A stretch of DNA of 64,000 bases from NCBI GenBank assembly GCA_001466705.2, contig LATX02000211.1, positions 310,001 to 374,000 of the forward strand, written 5' to 3'. The notes beneath the pieces are model-generated. The model ran no database searches. It was not told where the DNA came from and saw only the letters and a list, made by a program, of their open reading frames with translations. How positions within the stretch are numbered: the stretch's first letter is position 1; each line of letters starts with the position of its first letter. Positions 1-11,480 of the stretch are shown piece by piece. Source of the DNA: Moniliophthora roreri. Its lineage: Eukaryota > Basidiomycota > Agaricomycetes > Agaricales > Marasmiaceae. A program made the position numbers and the translations under genes.

Positions 1-834
1 TTCTCTTCCTTCGGCTTGGACCTCGGAGTTGAGCTGCCACCTTTGGACATCGTTTCTTCTTCATAAGCGCTGAAGAATGATGAGCTGATCGATTCTTCTG
101 GTAATTTCTCTGTCTTCCTGTCGGATGATTCGAAGCTCTCGTTCGTAGGCAAGTCTTCGTTGATAGATTCTGGGATCAAGTTGTTCTGAGTCTCGTTGGC
201 TGCTGGTTCTTCGATATCTATCGTTTTGTCTGGCCCATGCAAGTCTTTCAACTGTCGGAGAGCACTCTGCCGGTGATGGCAGGTTATAATTGTACGCGAA
301 GTCAATGTGGGGTTCCCCGGGATTCCGATCCCTAGCTTGGCTAGCCATTCTGTCAAAGAGATGTCCTGGTCGAGTTTCTGTTCCTCCTCCACAGTCAATG
401 GTGACTTTGGGGGTGTCGTGGTGGGTGGTGCCTAAACCTCGATGGGTTGGCACTTGATCAGCTTGACCTTATGTTACATCACTTGTGCAGCAACGTCAAC
501 AACTCAACAATACCAACAGGTAAGGTCAAGACAAGGTTCAAGTTCGAGTACGCTCAGAGTCTTTCTGAGGTTCAGAGTCCCACTAGTTCAATGCTAGACA
601 TAAGTTATGATTAACCAGGTCAAGCTGAAGAGCTACAACCCAGTTCTGCAGTCCTTAAATACGTACAATGTATATACTCATTTGTACTTACTAGAACGCT
701 ATAGAACTTGGTGGAATGTTTAGTAATGCTACATCGGAGCCATTTACTAGTCATATAGAACGTTATGGAAAGAAAGAGAAGAAAAATGCGGTCACATGGT
801 AGTACAAGGGAGAAAAGAAACAAAGTTCATAACA
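1..834 (-). mobile_element. 5' end of an LTR retrotransposon, truncated by the window edge
   Basis: Read on the minus strand, a 363-bp block (834 down to 472) starts TGTTA and ends TAACA, the usual TG...CA long terminal repeat ends. It holds a TATA-like TATTTAAG near 655. It is followed by a short untranslated leader, a 95-residue open frame rich in Arg, Glu and Gln (ATG at 348, stop at 61) and then a second ATG at 50 opening a Lys/Ser-rich frame (starts MSKGGSSTPRSK) that leaves the window. This order (LTR, leader, basic gag-like start) suggests a Ty3-type element. I cannot name a primer-binding site, and reverse transcriptase would lie outside the window. No second LTR is visible, so element identity is inferred. 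Confidence 0.5.
472..834 (-). repeat. Putative long terminal repeat (5' LTR)
   Basis: The 363-bp segment has short inverted ends (TGTTA / TAACA) and an internal TATA-like box. The partner LTR lies beyond the left edge, so the duplication that would prove it is an LTR cannot be seen here. Confidence 0.5.
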
Positions 835-1336
835 CCTTCTCTGGGTCAATCACCCCTTTTCTTGGCTGCTCCATCTTCCTAAATCTGACCCTGAGCCAAA
901 CCACCATCAAAATCAGGAGTCCCGCAGTTAATGCGATTGGGGCGGGGGGACTGTGAGTGAGACTTGCACTAAGACAGTCAACAACGACGAAAAGGTTGAA
1001 ACCTGAGCTTTGGCTTGAGGCAGCATTGCTGGTGTCGGCAACGAGCGATGGTGACGACAGAGAAGAAAATAGGCGAAATTGGCCAGACGCGGCACTATTT
1101 GGCGACCAACGCCAGACGTAAAAATGGACTTGAGCTGGTGAACCATTATGACAGCATTACAACCGCATCTTTATGCAGAGAGAAGACGGTCTCTAAAAGC
1201 CGACAGCGGAGGGAAGCGAAGACCCATGTCGTACAGATTAAGTTGTACCCATCGAGTGATCCCTCCTCTTCTGATGCTGCGCCACACCCCGACTATGGCG
1301 TCTAATCGGTTCCGAGTACTGGGACACAAAGGTGTA
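835..1336. other. Intergenic, no gene recognised
   Basis: The short open frames here overlap one another on both strands and show no family resemblance or splice pattern. I see nothing else supportable. Confidence 0.4.
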
Positions 1337-1338
1337 TA

Positions 1339-1503
1339 CAGTCTAACCTCTTATAACCCATAGCAGTTGGTTAATGCTCAAAACCATGGGTTACTGAAGC
1401 TTATGAGGCTTCCCCTGCCAAACCAGGTGGGATTTTGGCAAAAAATCTATGGGTTATAAGAGGTTATGGGTTTATGGGGTATGGGTTAAGAGAAGTTATA
1501 CTG
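1339..1503. mobile_element. MITE, Tc1/mariner-like (165 bp)
   Basis: Terminal inverted repeats of about 22 bp start CAGTCTAACCTCTTATAACC on the left. On the right they end in a near-complement, GGGTTAAGAGAAGTTATACTG. A second internal inverted copy (1344-1363 against 1447-1466, 20 of 20 complementary) would fold into a long hairpin. The element is bounded on both sides by TA (1337-1338 and 1504-1505). CAGT ends plus TA duplication is the hallmark of Tc1/mariner-derived MITEs. There is no coding capacity. Confidence 0.75.
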
Positions 1504-1698
1504 TAACTGATGCTAATTGGACACTCATATCTTATAGGTCATGTCCACAAAGTTGTATTGAACCAAGAGATCTGTTGTAGCATGTTGACATGTCAGAAAG
1601 CCAAATTGACATGCTCGCCGCCCAAACACTAGTTGCCCCACAACTTAAGAATCACTGTCAGCCTGTCACTCTAATGCACCCACCCTTCCTCACACAGT

Positions 1699-2756
1699 AT
1701 GACAAGTGTTTTGGTGAACTTGACTCAAGAAGACGCTCGAGGACAGTGAGTAGCTCTGATTACTTGAGGCATATTTTATAAGGGCGACTCGACTGATATT
1801 TGATTCCCAGTTATATTCATTCCTTAGTGCAGGTCGTTCCAGCGGGTCTGTGATAAAGTCCATAATTAATCCTCTAGACTAAATGTCTATTACAAGCCAT
1901 TTTGTTTTGGGATCACATTATCACACTCGGTGGATGAGTTCTTGAGGGTCTGGGGATGAAGTGACTGATGACTGCTTTACAATGACAGACTCCAAGATCA
2001 CTTATATTTGGATGTGACCAAAATTGCGAAGTAGTATTATATTCCTTGCTGTCAGGTATCTCACCCTGACGTCCAACCTTCCGGCTTGGATTTTTACATT
2101 TTATCTCTTGGGCACCAAGGTAGATACCTTCCAATATCGTTTGTCAACCAAAATGCTGACTTTTTTGGTAACACAGAAGTTAGTAAGCTAAACACCACAG
2201 TCTGACTTACTGAGCTCACGCCCTTGCATAGCTGCAAGGCCGTGACTGTTTACTATCAAGTATTGCTCTTTATATCGCAATTCATGATTTGCAGTAAGTT
2301 TCCGTTCGACCCAAGCAATGCTTTGTTGGTTCCAACACAGCTTCACAGCGTTGATGACCCTCCGAATCTATGCTCTGTACTGTTCAGATCGGCGAATCTT
2401 ATGGTTTTTTGGCGCTGCGGTCGTTCTTGCCGTCAGATTAACTGGTGTACATGCACAGAAAGTCGAGGGTGCCTTGTGTCTTGTTGACCCTGGTTGGGAC
2501 AGTATACACTCTCTGGACAAGTCAAAGTACCTTATCCAGTACCAAGGGTATGTCATGTCGGGGTGTCTTATCAGATGTGAGTGCTAGTCGTTACCGTACC
2601 CTTTCCTGCTAACCACCTGATAGTTTGCTCCGTAGGTCAAGGGACTTCCTTCAATATTCCCATTTTCATGCCCCTGCTTTAACAGGCATCGTTGGGCCCT
2701 GGCTGGCACTGTTTGTATACGACACGATCATCTTTGTACTCACTGCTGCTCAGACC
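1699..2756 (+). pseudogene. DUF6533 membrane protein, copy 1, 5' part (dead)
   Basis: The segment aligns exon by exon with copy 2 at 19.8-21.5 kb. Recognisable pieces are the start MTSVLVNLTQED at 1699, the segment AILFWDHIITL, the segment PKLRSSIIFLAVRYLTLTSN, the membrane segment TLRIYALYCSDRRILWFFG and the segment WLALFVYDTIIFVLTAAQT. DUF6533 proteins are Agaricomycete multi-pass membrane proteins of unknown function. The gene is dead for two reasons. There is an in-frame TGA just before PKLRSS, where copy 2 has CAA (Gln). It is also cut at 2756 by the 4.7 kb TIR element, after which the reading frame resumes at 7444. Exon borders between the named segments are approximate. Confidence 0.75.
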
Positions 2757-3154
2757 CACCTATGGTGCCTGAGAAATACCACGGGTTTGATGGCAAGCTA
2801 CACCTATCTCGGCATCAAATATGAAGAGTTTTTGGGCTGAGAGGGTGCCCGTCATTAAAACCCATCATTAATTCTGGTAATTTGAATTTTGCACCAAGAG
2901 CTCACTCCAAGGTTGAACTTCTCACTGAACTTCCTGACCTCTCAGTCTGGCACTTCCCGTTCTACCGATATCGTCATTGTTTCCTTTTTGTCGCCGTTGC
3001 CATCACCACATGTTCCCGTCACCGAGTCCTGACCATTAATTGCATAAATATAGATCAACATCCGCCTCTTGACATCAAACCGCCATGATGCCGCTGCCTC
3101 AGGCCCATGATGCCCATCCAGTGTCCCCTTCCCTTTCCAGATTTGTCGCCGAAG
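2757..3154 (+). repeat. Left 398-bp terminal inverted repeat
   Basis: It is complementary to 7046-7443 over its whole length with no net indel. Differences are mostly C/T and G/A transitions, many at CpG in the right copy, which is the better preserved of the two. Confidence 0.85.
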
Positions 3155-3885
3155 TATCAAATGTGCCATATATTTTGTCCTAGGTAAGTCATTTCTCTAT
3201 GTACTGACCCTTATTTTCTTTCACACGTCTCATTCAGGAGGCATGCCACACCATTACAACTCCACTTTCATCATAGCTTCCATTAGGCAGATAGCAGTTG
3301 GATGGGTCCTGTAAAGGACATCTTACTCATGGATGTATGGGAACTTAGATGAGGTGAGTTTTCACCTGATATTTTATCTCACCTTTTGCATTGACCTCCA
3401 TGACGAGGCGGGTTCGTGTATAGACTCATGGAAACTAATGCCCAGCTTCAACGCTGTTCAATCAATGGCTTACCGCCAAGCTTTTGATATCATCTGAGAC
3501 ATTTCTCATGTCGCCTACAGTCAAGATGACCCACACTGGTCCCTACATCCCATCATGTCGGCTTTGCAGGGGGAATTTCCAAGCCATCAAGACTAAATTT
3601 TAGCATACTAGTTTGGATACAAACCATTGCTGAACACTTAGTACAAATCATGCTGGTGAGCATTCTGAATTGAGATGATCTTGCTTCTCAGATTATTGAT
3701 TACATTTTCTTGCATCTGGAAATCATCTGGCCCCATTAAAACTGCAGATACACATCTCTCCAGACTCATTCGACCCCGCACCCATAGCAAATCTTCAAGT
3801 TCTACAAGAGGTGATCATGTCCTATTGATTCCAGAATGCAGTAGTAAAAGACCAATCAACAGTGTTTTGGGGCCCTTTCAGCTCC

Positions 3886-5208
3886 CATAATTAGCGATAC
3901 TTTGTACAGACACCCACCTGAGCAACTGTAACCTGCTAGCTGACATTTAATTCCTAGACATGGGAGCTCGTGATGTGTTCCAGTGTACTCAGATATTCAT
4001 AATGAAGATAGCTGTGGAGGTGTTGAGTTGAGCACCAATATCGACCATAAGAATAACAGATATATGATAATGGTAGAGAGAATCATAAATGCCATTACTG
4101 AAGGTGTGTATCTTCTTAACTTAAGCCTCGTTGAGGGAGGGATTACCGAGAAAGCACTGCAGACCATTGCCTTGGACATCTCAGGATCATACTCAAGACC
4201 CAAAGAAGTATTCATGTACTGTCTTGTTTTCATCACAACGTCTTCAAACTGTGAATATAAGCTCAGTGAGTGCCAACAATTATTTAACAATAAAATCTTG
4301 CTGACTGAAAAGGTGAGAATTTTTGGCACTATGAATGGGCAGTTGCATTAGCAGATCAACATCTGGCAATAAGGTGTCTTACTTACCATTCAACCGAAAT
4401 AAATTTGAGGTGGACAAAAGCGATAAGAACTATCAGATACTGGTCATAGTGGCTTTATGAAGCAGTTCAGCCCCATCCCAAAGGATGTGGGGTGAGTAAT
4501 CGGTAAGTTGTCGACCGTGGTGATGTGTGGTGATCACAGCATGGTGATCATCTAGAAAAGTTTCTCCTACTTTGTTCCATCAACGCGCTATCCTAAACAC
4601 TTAGAGAAATTGCAAGGCTCTTCAAATTGTATTAACAGCATTGATGAATATAGACTAGTTGTGATATTTAAAGGTAGATTCATGGAGATTGAGTAAAAGC
4701 TTCATGTTTGTTTGTACAACTTTAAATACAGAAAGTGCTATCAAAAAACAATCTGGAAATCAAGGCGATCAACTCGCTATGCTGGATAACAGTCATTTGG
4801 ATCCAAAGTGAAATGTACATTGTGAACGTATACAACCTATGTCTAGGATGTGAAGTACTATCATGGAGACACGGAATGATTTACCATGCCCAAAACTGTG
4901 GCCAGCAGTCCTGACAGATGTTGCCGTAAATGAGAACTAGAACTATGAAAAGATCGGAAATCAGGAAAAAAAAACACCTACCATTCTCTATCACAGCATA
5001 CCGTCAAACTCACTGAGGGAGGATTCTCCGAGTGAGAACATGAGTGCGTATCCATGACATCATAGAAATTGACCCGGGATCAATGCCCTGGAGGAGTCTG
5101 GCATACTTAATGGTAAGATTTCAAGATGAGGAGACGAAACAGCTATCTGGATATGTACCATATACGTTCCAGTCTTCGGACGGCCCTAGGAAACAGCTCG
5201 ATCCACCT
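3886..5208 (+). repeat. Direct repeat unit 1 (1.32 kb), likely assembly duplication
   Basis: It is nearly identical to 5210-6531, differing by scattered transitions and a one-base change in an A run. It ends exactly at a single N (5209) that joins it to the start of the second copy. A clean repeat boundary at an N suggests two overlapping contigs or haplotypes placed end to end. The unit holds a 122-codon frame starting MYSDIHNEDSCGGVELSTN that I do not recognise. Confidence 0.7.
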
Positions 5209-5209
5209 N

Positions 5210-6531
5210 CATAATTAGCGATACCTTGTACAGACACCTGCCTGAGCAACTGTAACCTGCTAGCTGACATTTAATTCCTAGACATGGGAGCTCGTGATGT
5301 GTTCCAGTGTACTCAGATATTCATAATGAAGATAGCTGTGGAGGTGTTGAGTTGAGCACCAATATCGACCATAAGAATAACAGATATATGATAATGGTAG
5401 AGAGAATCATAAATGCCATTACTGAAAGTGTGTATCTTCTTAACTTAAGCCTTGTTGAGCGAGGGATTACCGAGAAAGCACTGCAGACCATTGCCTTGGA
5501 CATCTCAGGATCATACTCAAGACCCAAAGAAGTATTCATGTACTGTCTTGTTTTCATCACAACGTCTTCAAACTGTGAATATAAGCTCAGTGAGTGCCAA
5601 CAATTATTTAACAATAAAATCTTGCTGACTGAAAAGGTGAGAATTTTTGGCACTATGAATGGGCAGTTGCATTAGCAGATCAACATCCGGCAATAAGGTG
5701 TCTTACTTACCATTCAACCGAAATAAATTTGAGGTGGACAAAAGCGATAAGAACTATCAGATACTGGTCATAGTGGCTTTATGAAGCAGTTCAGCCCCAT
5801 CCCAAAGGATGTGGGGTGAGTAATCGGTAAGTTGTCGACCATGGTGATGTGTGGTGATCACAGCATGGTGATCATCTAGAAAAGTTTCTCCTACTTTGTT
5901 CCATCAACGCGCTATCCTAAACACTTAGAGAAACTGCAAGGCTCTTCAAATTGTATTAACAGCATTGATGAATATAGACTAGTTGTGATATTTAAAGGTA
6001 GATTCACGGAGATTGAGTAAAAGCTTCGTGTTTGTTCGTAAAACTTTAAATACAGAAAGTGCTATCGAAAAACAATCTGGAAATCAAGGCGATCAACTCG
6101 CTATGCTGGATAACAGTCATTTGGATCCAAAGTGAAATGTACATTGTGAACGTATACAACCTATGTCTAGGATGTGAAGTACTATCACAGAGACACGGAA
6201 TGATTTACCATGCCCAAAACTGTGGCCAGCAGTCCTGACAGATGTTGCCGTAAATGAGAACTAGAACTATGAAAAGATCAGAAATCAGGAAAAAAAACAC
6301 CTACCATTCTCTATCACAGCATACCGTCAAACTCACTGAGGGAGGATTCTCCGAGTGAGAACATGAGTGCGTATCCATGACATCATAGAAATTGACCCGG
6401 GATCAATGCCCTGGAGGAGTCTGGCATACTTAATGGTAAGATTTCAAGATGAGGAGACGAAACAGCTATCTGGATACGTACCATATACGTTCCAGTCTTC
6501 GGACGGCCCTAGGAAACAGCTTGATCCACCT
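5210..6531 (+). repeat. Direct repeat unit 2 (1.32 kb)
   Basis: This is the second copy of 3886-5208. Unlike the first it continues past the repeat border into 6532-6716, which in turn is repeated after the second N. Confidence 0.7.
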
Positions 6532-6716
6532 CTTGTTATGCTCGGCATCTATTCCCAGCTGAAACAGTATTAGTCCAATCAGAAGATAAGCTTAAGAGTA
6601 TTCTATTTGATAGTTGCTTTAGAACAGCACTTGAGGGACTCACTTCTAGTCCAGACAGTACATGGACATTCCACCTAACGCCTCGGCGATAAATCCGGAA
6701 AGGGGAGGGGACACTG
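6353..6716 (+). repeat. Direct repeat (364 bp) ending at the second N
   Basis: It is near-identical to 6718-7081. The copies are separated by one N at 6717 and have equal length (364 bp each). This repeats the pattern seen at the first N. Confidence 0.75.
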
Positions 6717-6717
6717 N

Positions 6718-7081
6718 GAGTGAGAACATGAGTGCGTATCCATGACATCATAGAAATTGACCCGGGATCAATGCCCTGGAGGAGTCTGGCATACTTAATG
6801 GTAAGATTTCAAGATGAGGAGACGAAACAGCTATCTGGATATGTACCATATACGTTCCAGTCTTCGGACAGCCCTAGGAAACAGCTCGATCCACCTCTCG
6901 TTATGCTCGGCATCTATTCCCAGCTGAAACAGGATTAGTCCAATCAGAAGATAAGCTTAAGAGTATTCTAATTGATAGTTGCTTTAGAACAGCACTTGAG
7001 GGACTCACTTCTAGTCCAGACAGTACATGGACATTCCACCTAACGCCTCGGCGATAAATCCGGAAAGGGGAGGGGACACTG
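6718..7081 (+). repeat. Direct repeat (364 bp) starting after the second N
   Basis: This is the second copy of 6353-6716. It runs on without a break into the right terminal inverted repeat. Confidence 0.75.
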
Positions 7082-7443
7082 GATGGGCATCATGGGCCCG
7101 AGGCGGCGGCATCATGGCGGTTTGATGTCAAGAGGCGGATGTTGATCTATATTTATGCAATTGATGGTCGGGACTCGGCGACGGGAACATGCGGTGATGG
7201 CGACGGCGACGAAAAGGAAACGATGACGATATCGGTAGAACGGGAAGTGCCAGACTGAGAGGTCAGGAAGTTCAGCGAGAAGTTCGACCTTGGAGTGAGC
7301 TCTCGGTGCAAAATTCAAATTACCAGAATTAATGATGGGTTTTAATGACGGGCACCCTCTCAGCCCAAAAACTCTTCATATTTGATGCCGAGATAGGTGT
7401 AGCTTGCCATCAAACCCGTGGTATTTCTCAGGCACCATAGGTG
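7046..7443 (-). repeat. Right 398-bp terminal inverted repeat
   Basis: It is the complement of 2757-3154. This arm keeps more CpG dinucleotides than the left arm, as if the left arm decayed faster. Confidence 0.85.
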
Positions 7444-8001
7444 TCGGACCTATCAATTCTGGCGCGAGGGTAACATCCAACTTCGCCGCTTGAATCTCTT
7501 CTCGCTCCTTTTCCGAGACGGGGCAATTTATTTTGCGTGGGTCGTCCTTTCTATTTTCTTTTTTTTGGCATTAATCGCTGACACTTGCAAACAGTGTGAT
7601 GGTTTTAGCAAATCTCGCCAATATTCTAACGTTCTATGTGAGTGGGGGTGCTCTCTCTGTTGAAATATCTCTTTGATCCCGATTCTCATGTAGCTATGTG
7701 GTGTGAGTGCTCTGGAATTCGGCTGCCCTGTAGAGAGGCTGACGACCATAATTTCAGCCTTTTATGCGTGGAGGTCTATCAACATTCGTCAGTTGGTATG
7801 TACTATTACATAAACTGAAATGATGACATGCTGACCGAATCTCATAGTATCTCAGTGACAATGCTATATCGTCTCATGTTAAACTTGCATTCGAACGCCG
7901 ACACTGGGTTGTATACCCGACCAGATACAACTCTGACATGGAGAATGAGGACAAGGGATGTTACGGAGGATTTCAACGAGGGAGAATCGAGAATCCCCTA
8001 A
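7444..8001 (+). pseudogene. DUF6533 membrane protein, copy 1, 3' part (dead)
   Basis: The gene resumes directly after the transposon with RTYQFWREGNIQ. LLFRDGAIYFAWV follows, then after a short intron LANILTFY-like residues, and a C-terminal segment RLMLNLHSNADTGLYTRPDT. It ends at TAA 7999-8001. Copy 2 has the same order (RDGAIYFAW, RLMLNLHS). The conserved sequence on both sides of the insert shows this was one gene. It is not expected to make a full product. Confidence 0.75.
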
Positions 8002-8334
8002 ATAGCAACTTTACTTACAAACACACGGACCAAGGCAACAGCATGGGCATAGCTACAGACACGCCGCAGCTACGTGTGGCTCTGGTTTCGCCCGGTCGTC
8101 TCGTGGCTCGTCAGTGCAAAGTGCAAAAAGTGCGAAATTTGTATCACCACTGCAGAAAAATAGACTTTCATTATATTCCACGTAACCTACTTGATTGTAT
8201 TTCCTTTCCTGTAACCTGTTCTGGTTCTCCATTGCCTTTTCAAAGCAAATTATTAAGGCCAGGTTGTGGTAAATTTCTGTCTTCCCGACCCATCCTACGG
8301 GCGAAGCTCGAGTCAACCGACTTCAGAGAAAGCC

Positions 8335-9117
8335 CAGTGGGCCATCAGGGTCCGATAGCAAGTACGAGTCTGTTTTCTGGCGTTGTAACTTCCTGAGGCC
8401 TCTAAGGTGCGAAAGAGTCATTAGAAACAACAATGCACCTATGACTGTCCAAGAAATCACTAACAGATGGGAGCACCTCATGAACGAAAGACTACAGCTG
8501 GACAGAAGGCTTACAAGCCCAAGGTATGATTCAAAAACCGTAAGCCCGTTCATGGTAAAGGACACATGAAAGAGAGTATTGAAGAATGAAAATACCCTTC
8601 TCGAAAACTGGGTGACGAATTCCGGGGTTTTAGTGGGTATTGAATCGAAAGACCCGACAGACAAGAGAGGGAGAGATAGGTGAATAAGCGGAAGTAAGGA
8701 AGGAGAAGAATTGCAAGGTCTGCAACGGCGCCAAGCGTGCGACACGAGTCGACGCTTTCGAACATCGAGTCCCACACTCTGTGCATAAAGGCATTTCCTC
8801 GAGGAGTTTATTATAATGATAGTCTATGGTTTAAGGTTCTAAGCTCTATGCAGATTGGCTCAAGTTTGAAATTTCCCTGTCCACCCACTCGCGAGCCCAG
8901 AGAGACACTTATGTGTCTGCCGAGGGCCCACTTAAATGTGAACGCTACTCCAAAAAAAAAACTTCCTAGGGCCTAATCGACGGTACGGATACGGAATGAA
9001 CCAAACAAAACAATACATCATCTATCGGACCACAACTTTCCCACCCATCTTATCCTTCCCGGCGTATAAGGAAAAAAAAATTGGCAGGAGAAGACGGATT
9101 TCAGACTCGTAATCCAA
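8335..9117 (+). repeat. Dispersed repeat R, copy a (with an about 0.6 kb insert)
   Basis: 8335-8386 matches 30222-30272 (core GTGGGCCATCAGGGTCCGAT). 9001-9117 matches about 30348-30470 (core GACCACAACTTTC, then TATAAGGAAA and GACTCGTAATCC). In the other copy the two blocks lie close together, so about 0.6 kb (8387-9000) is extra here. The family is unknown, and the repeat could be a remnant of a non-autonomous element. Confidence 0.55.
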
Positions 9118-9824
9118 AAATACGAGCGTGACCGTGAAACTGCAGACGGCCATAACAAACCATTGAATTAACTCGCTGGTTAGTTTGTTGTATGGGAACG
9201 TTGTGGGAACGGAATCCAAGGACGAAGCGCTAAGCGCCGATCGCGTTCAACCTAGACGGCGACCATCGACCTGCCACAAGTGACTCAGTCAGACAGTCTA
9301 TACTCTCCTTTCTCTTTGCTAGATGCTGTCTACACATACCTACTGCTTGGTTTCTGGGTGCTTCATGCAATACACTTTGCAAGCGACGTGGGGCATGGTA
9401 CGAGCATTGCTAAGACAGAGCAACATGCGTCAAATTCAAGATAGTAGTATTGACATTGGGATCGTGTTCGCAATTTGCGGAGAGGGCCCGTTGGTGTATG
9501 GAGACATGAGGACAAATCTGGTATGTGCTCCCGACGCTAGACTCTCAATTCCTTTTACTCACACTCCTCCGACTCCGAGATCGGATTCTTTCGGCTCGGT
9601 CCACCACTATGCTGGAACACCCGACGCTATCTGTGGCCCCGAAAGTCTTATTTTCAACTGTATTTGGACCTCTTGATCAAGACTCGCAAAGTCTTCTCAG
9701 AGGTGCTCTTTGCGTACATTGGGTGTCGTTCTTTGCTAATGGTTTCAGACATCGCAGCTAGGAGTACAGTGGTACGATTCCTCGTTTCTTGCCCCTTGTT
9801 ACTGACTCACACCTCGCTAGAAAT
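9118..9824. other. No recognised gene
   Basis: A plus-strand open frame at 9323-9676 (117 codons from ATG 9323) has no family resemblance I can see. It may be part of a spliced or decayed gene, since possible GT donors follow it. I do not call it. Confidence 0.3.
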
Positions 9825-11480
9825 CTTGAAATACCCATATCGAAACCGTAAAATGTAAGAGAGTTCCTCAAGCATGTTTAATTCAATACTGAATTGTCCT
9901 AAAGTACAGTTGAGGTAGTATTCACCTCAAAAGCCTCAAGGGTTCACAAGAGCATGGCCACCATCTACATGCAACATATTCCTGTTACAGTAAGATCCTG
10001 CATTTGAAGCAAGATAGACTGCAGCACCACCAAGTCCTCCATCCCTTAAATGTTATTCATTTTTTCTTCCATGCCACAAACTCGAAGAAAAAGAAGCCTA
10101 CCGTCCAGGCCGTCGCAATGGAACAGGATTCACTGCTCCAGGGATTGTCGACTTCACTAGTGTCTCGATCCCACCAGGTGTACCAGAAGTGATCTCCGAA
10201 GCAAAGAGTCCCGGAAGGATAGCATTCACGCGAACAGGAATTCTTTTCAGCGCAAATTCAATTGCGAGAGTTGAGGTGAGGTGGTCGCCCCCACTTTGAA
10301 TACGCCATACGAATACTACAGCGGTCTTTAGGAACGCATCTCGAACATGGAAGAAACAGCACACGCAACGAATAACGCCAGATGTGATGATGCAGCACTT
10401 GCAGATATATTGGTTACACTGGCTGTTTCACTTCCGTCTCCCCCGCGTCTACGCTCGTTAGCACTTTGTACGAGCAGGTTGAGAAATCCCATAGTCACAA
10501 AGAAAACGGAAGAAGTATCGGTTGAAAAGGTTTTTGTTCATCTTTCGAAGGATTCGTCGTCAAAGAATGCTTGGCCATAGGATCTCGTCGTGTCAATGGC
10601 CTCACCGGTGAAGACAGGCTGTCCGATGATCCCAGTGCTTTTTAAAAGCGAGTAAATATTTCTAGTCTCAATAGGAAGCGGAGCTGACTTGTTGACAAGG
10701 ACATCTAGTTTTCCGTCATTCTCCAGGACGATCTTGACTGCTGAAGCTATGGATTCCTTGCTTGTTATGTCCATCTGGAGCCTTCAATCACGATGCTTTC
10801 AAATGCGTTGCGTAGACATCGGAACGAACAACTCACGGCACAAGCCCTTGAAACGCTTCGGCAGCCTTTTGCAATACCTCCAGACAACGACTTGTGATGC
10901 ATACCTTGGTAGCTCCGTTTGCAAGGGAGGTTTTCGCAATCATGAGGCCACTAAACCACCGTGTCATGTAGTGTTGAACCTGATTTTGTGAATGAAGAGA
11001 GGCAACCCACAGCCCTGTTCCTCCTCCAGCGATAAGAGCAACTTTATCAGAGAGGCTTCCAAGTGTGGATGCTTTGAGGGTCTCCAGTGACATGTTATCG
11101 GATGGTTATGAGAAAAACGTCTTCGTGTTTTTACATGGTTTGTTCTTCCCCTGTTATACCTTCAGGATGAAGCCCTACTCTGAGCACCCGTTGCGTATTT
11201 CAGGCTTTGGACTTGCAATAGAATGATGGTGGATTAGTTGAAGCTCTGAGCGCTGAGCAGCTGAATAACTTCAGTTACTCCTTTCTGGTGCTCCAAAATC
11301 TGGGACCAAAGTCACAACCCTAGTCTACATTGATTCTCTTAATGCACGAAATAGATAATAATACACCTCAAACGTAACGAGGCGTTTTGCTGATACCGAG
11401 CGTGAGCAGGGACACCGAACCGCCTACCGACCCCGACGCGAAGGCACCGCTCGCTGACTTCTCATCCATCGGGTATCCAA
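9825..11480 (-). repeat. Inverted segmental duplication, arm 1
   Basis: This arm pairs with 31225-32880 in opposite orientation. It covers the SDR gene, about 100 bp downstream of its stop and about 380 bp upstream of its ATG. The upstream homology includes TTGATTCTCTTAATGC and AACGTAACGAGGC. Weaker similarity may run on to about 11560 / 31020. Confidence 0.75.
9936..11093 (-). pseudogene. Short-chain dehydrogenase/reductase, broken copy
   Basis: It is the inverted duplicate of the intact SDR at 31.6 kb and keeps the same exon layout. The start is MSLETLKASTLGSLS, the nucleotide-binding loop reads AGGGTGL, then VNNTG in place of NNAG, and the C-terminal part VRVNAILPGLFASE. Two changes disable it. 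The catalytic YxxSK motif reads YGVFK (Ser to Phe). One base is missing just after it, relative to the other copy, which throws the frame before DHLTSTLA. The stop is at 9936-9938. It probably makes no enzyme, though I cannot exclude an unusual splice that repairs the frame. Confidence 0.75.

Larger units (their letters stand above)
2757..7443. mobile_element. Long-TIR DNA transposon inserted in the DUF6533 gene
   Basis: The element starts CACCTATGGTGCCTGAG and ends with the exact complement CTCAGGCACCATAGGTG. The two terminal inverted repeats are both 398 bp (2757-3154 and 7046-7443), differing mainly by transitions. The flanks are tcagacc on the left and tcggacc on the right, consistent with a 7-bp target duplication carrying one CpG-type change. 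Removing the element restores the reading frame TAARTYQFW, as in copy 2 (TAARTYKFW). No transposase was recognised. The interior is AT-rich with only short open frames, the longest 122 codons. Two N positions with duplicated flanks suggest the true length is nearer 3.0 kb. The TSD length and terminal bases do not let me assign a superfamily with confidence. Confidence 0.8.

Noticed and set aside
3983..4351. A 122-codon frame inside the long-TIR element as a transposase
   Set aside because: It is too short, has no catalytic-like motif, and is duplicated only because of the suspected assembly join.
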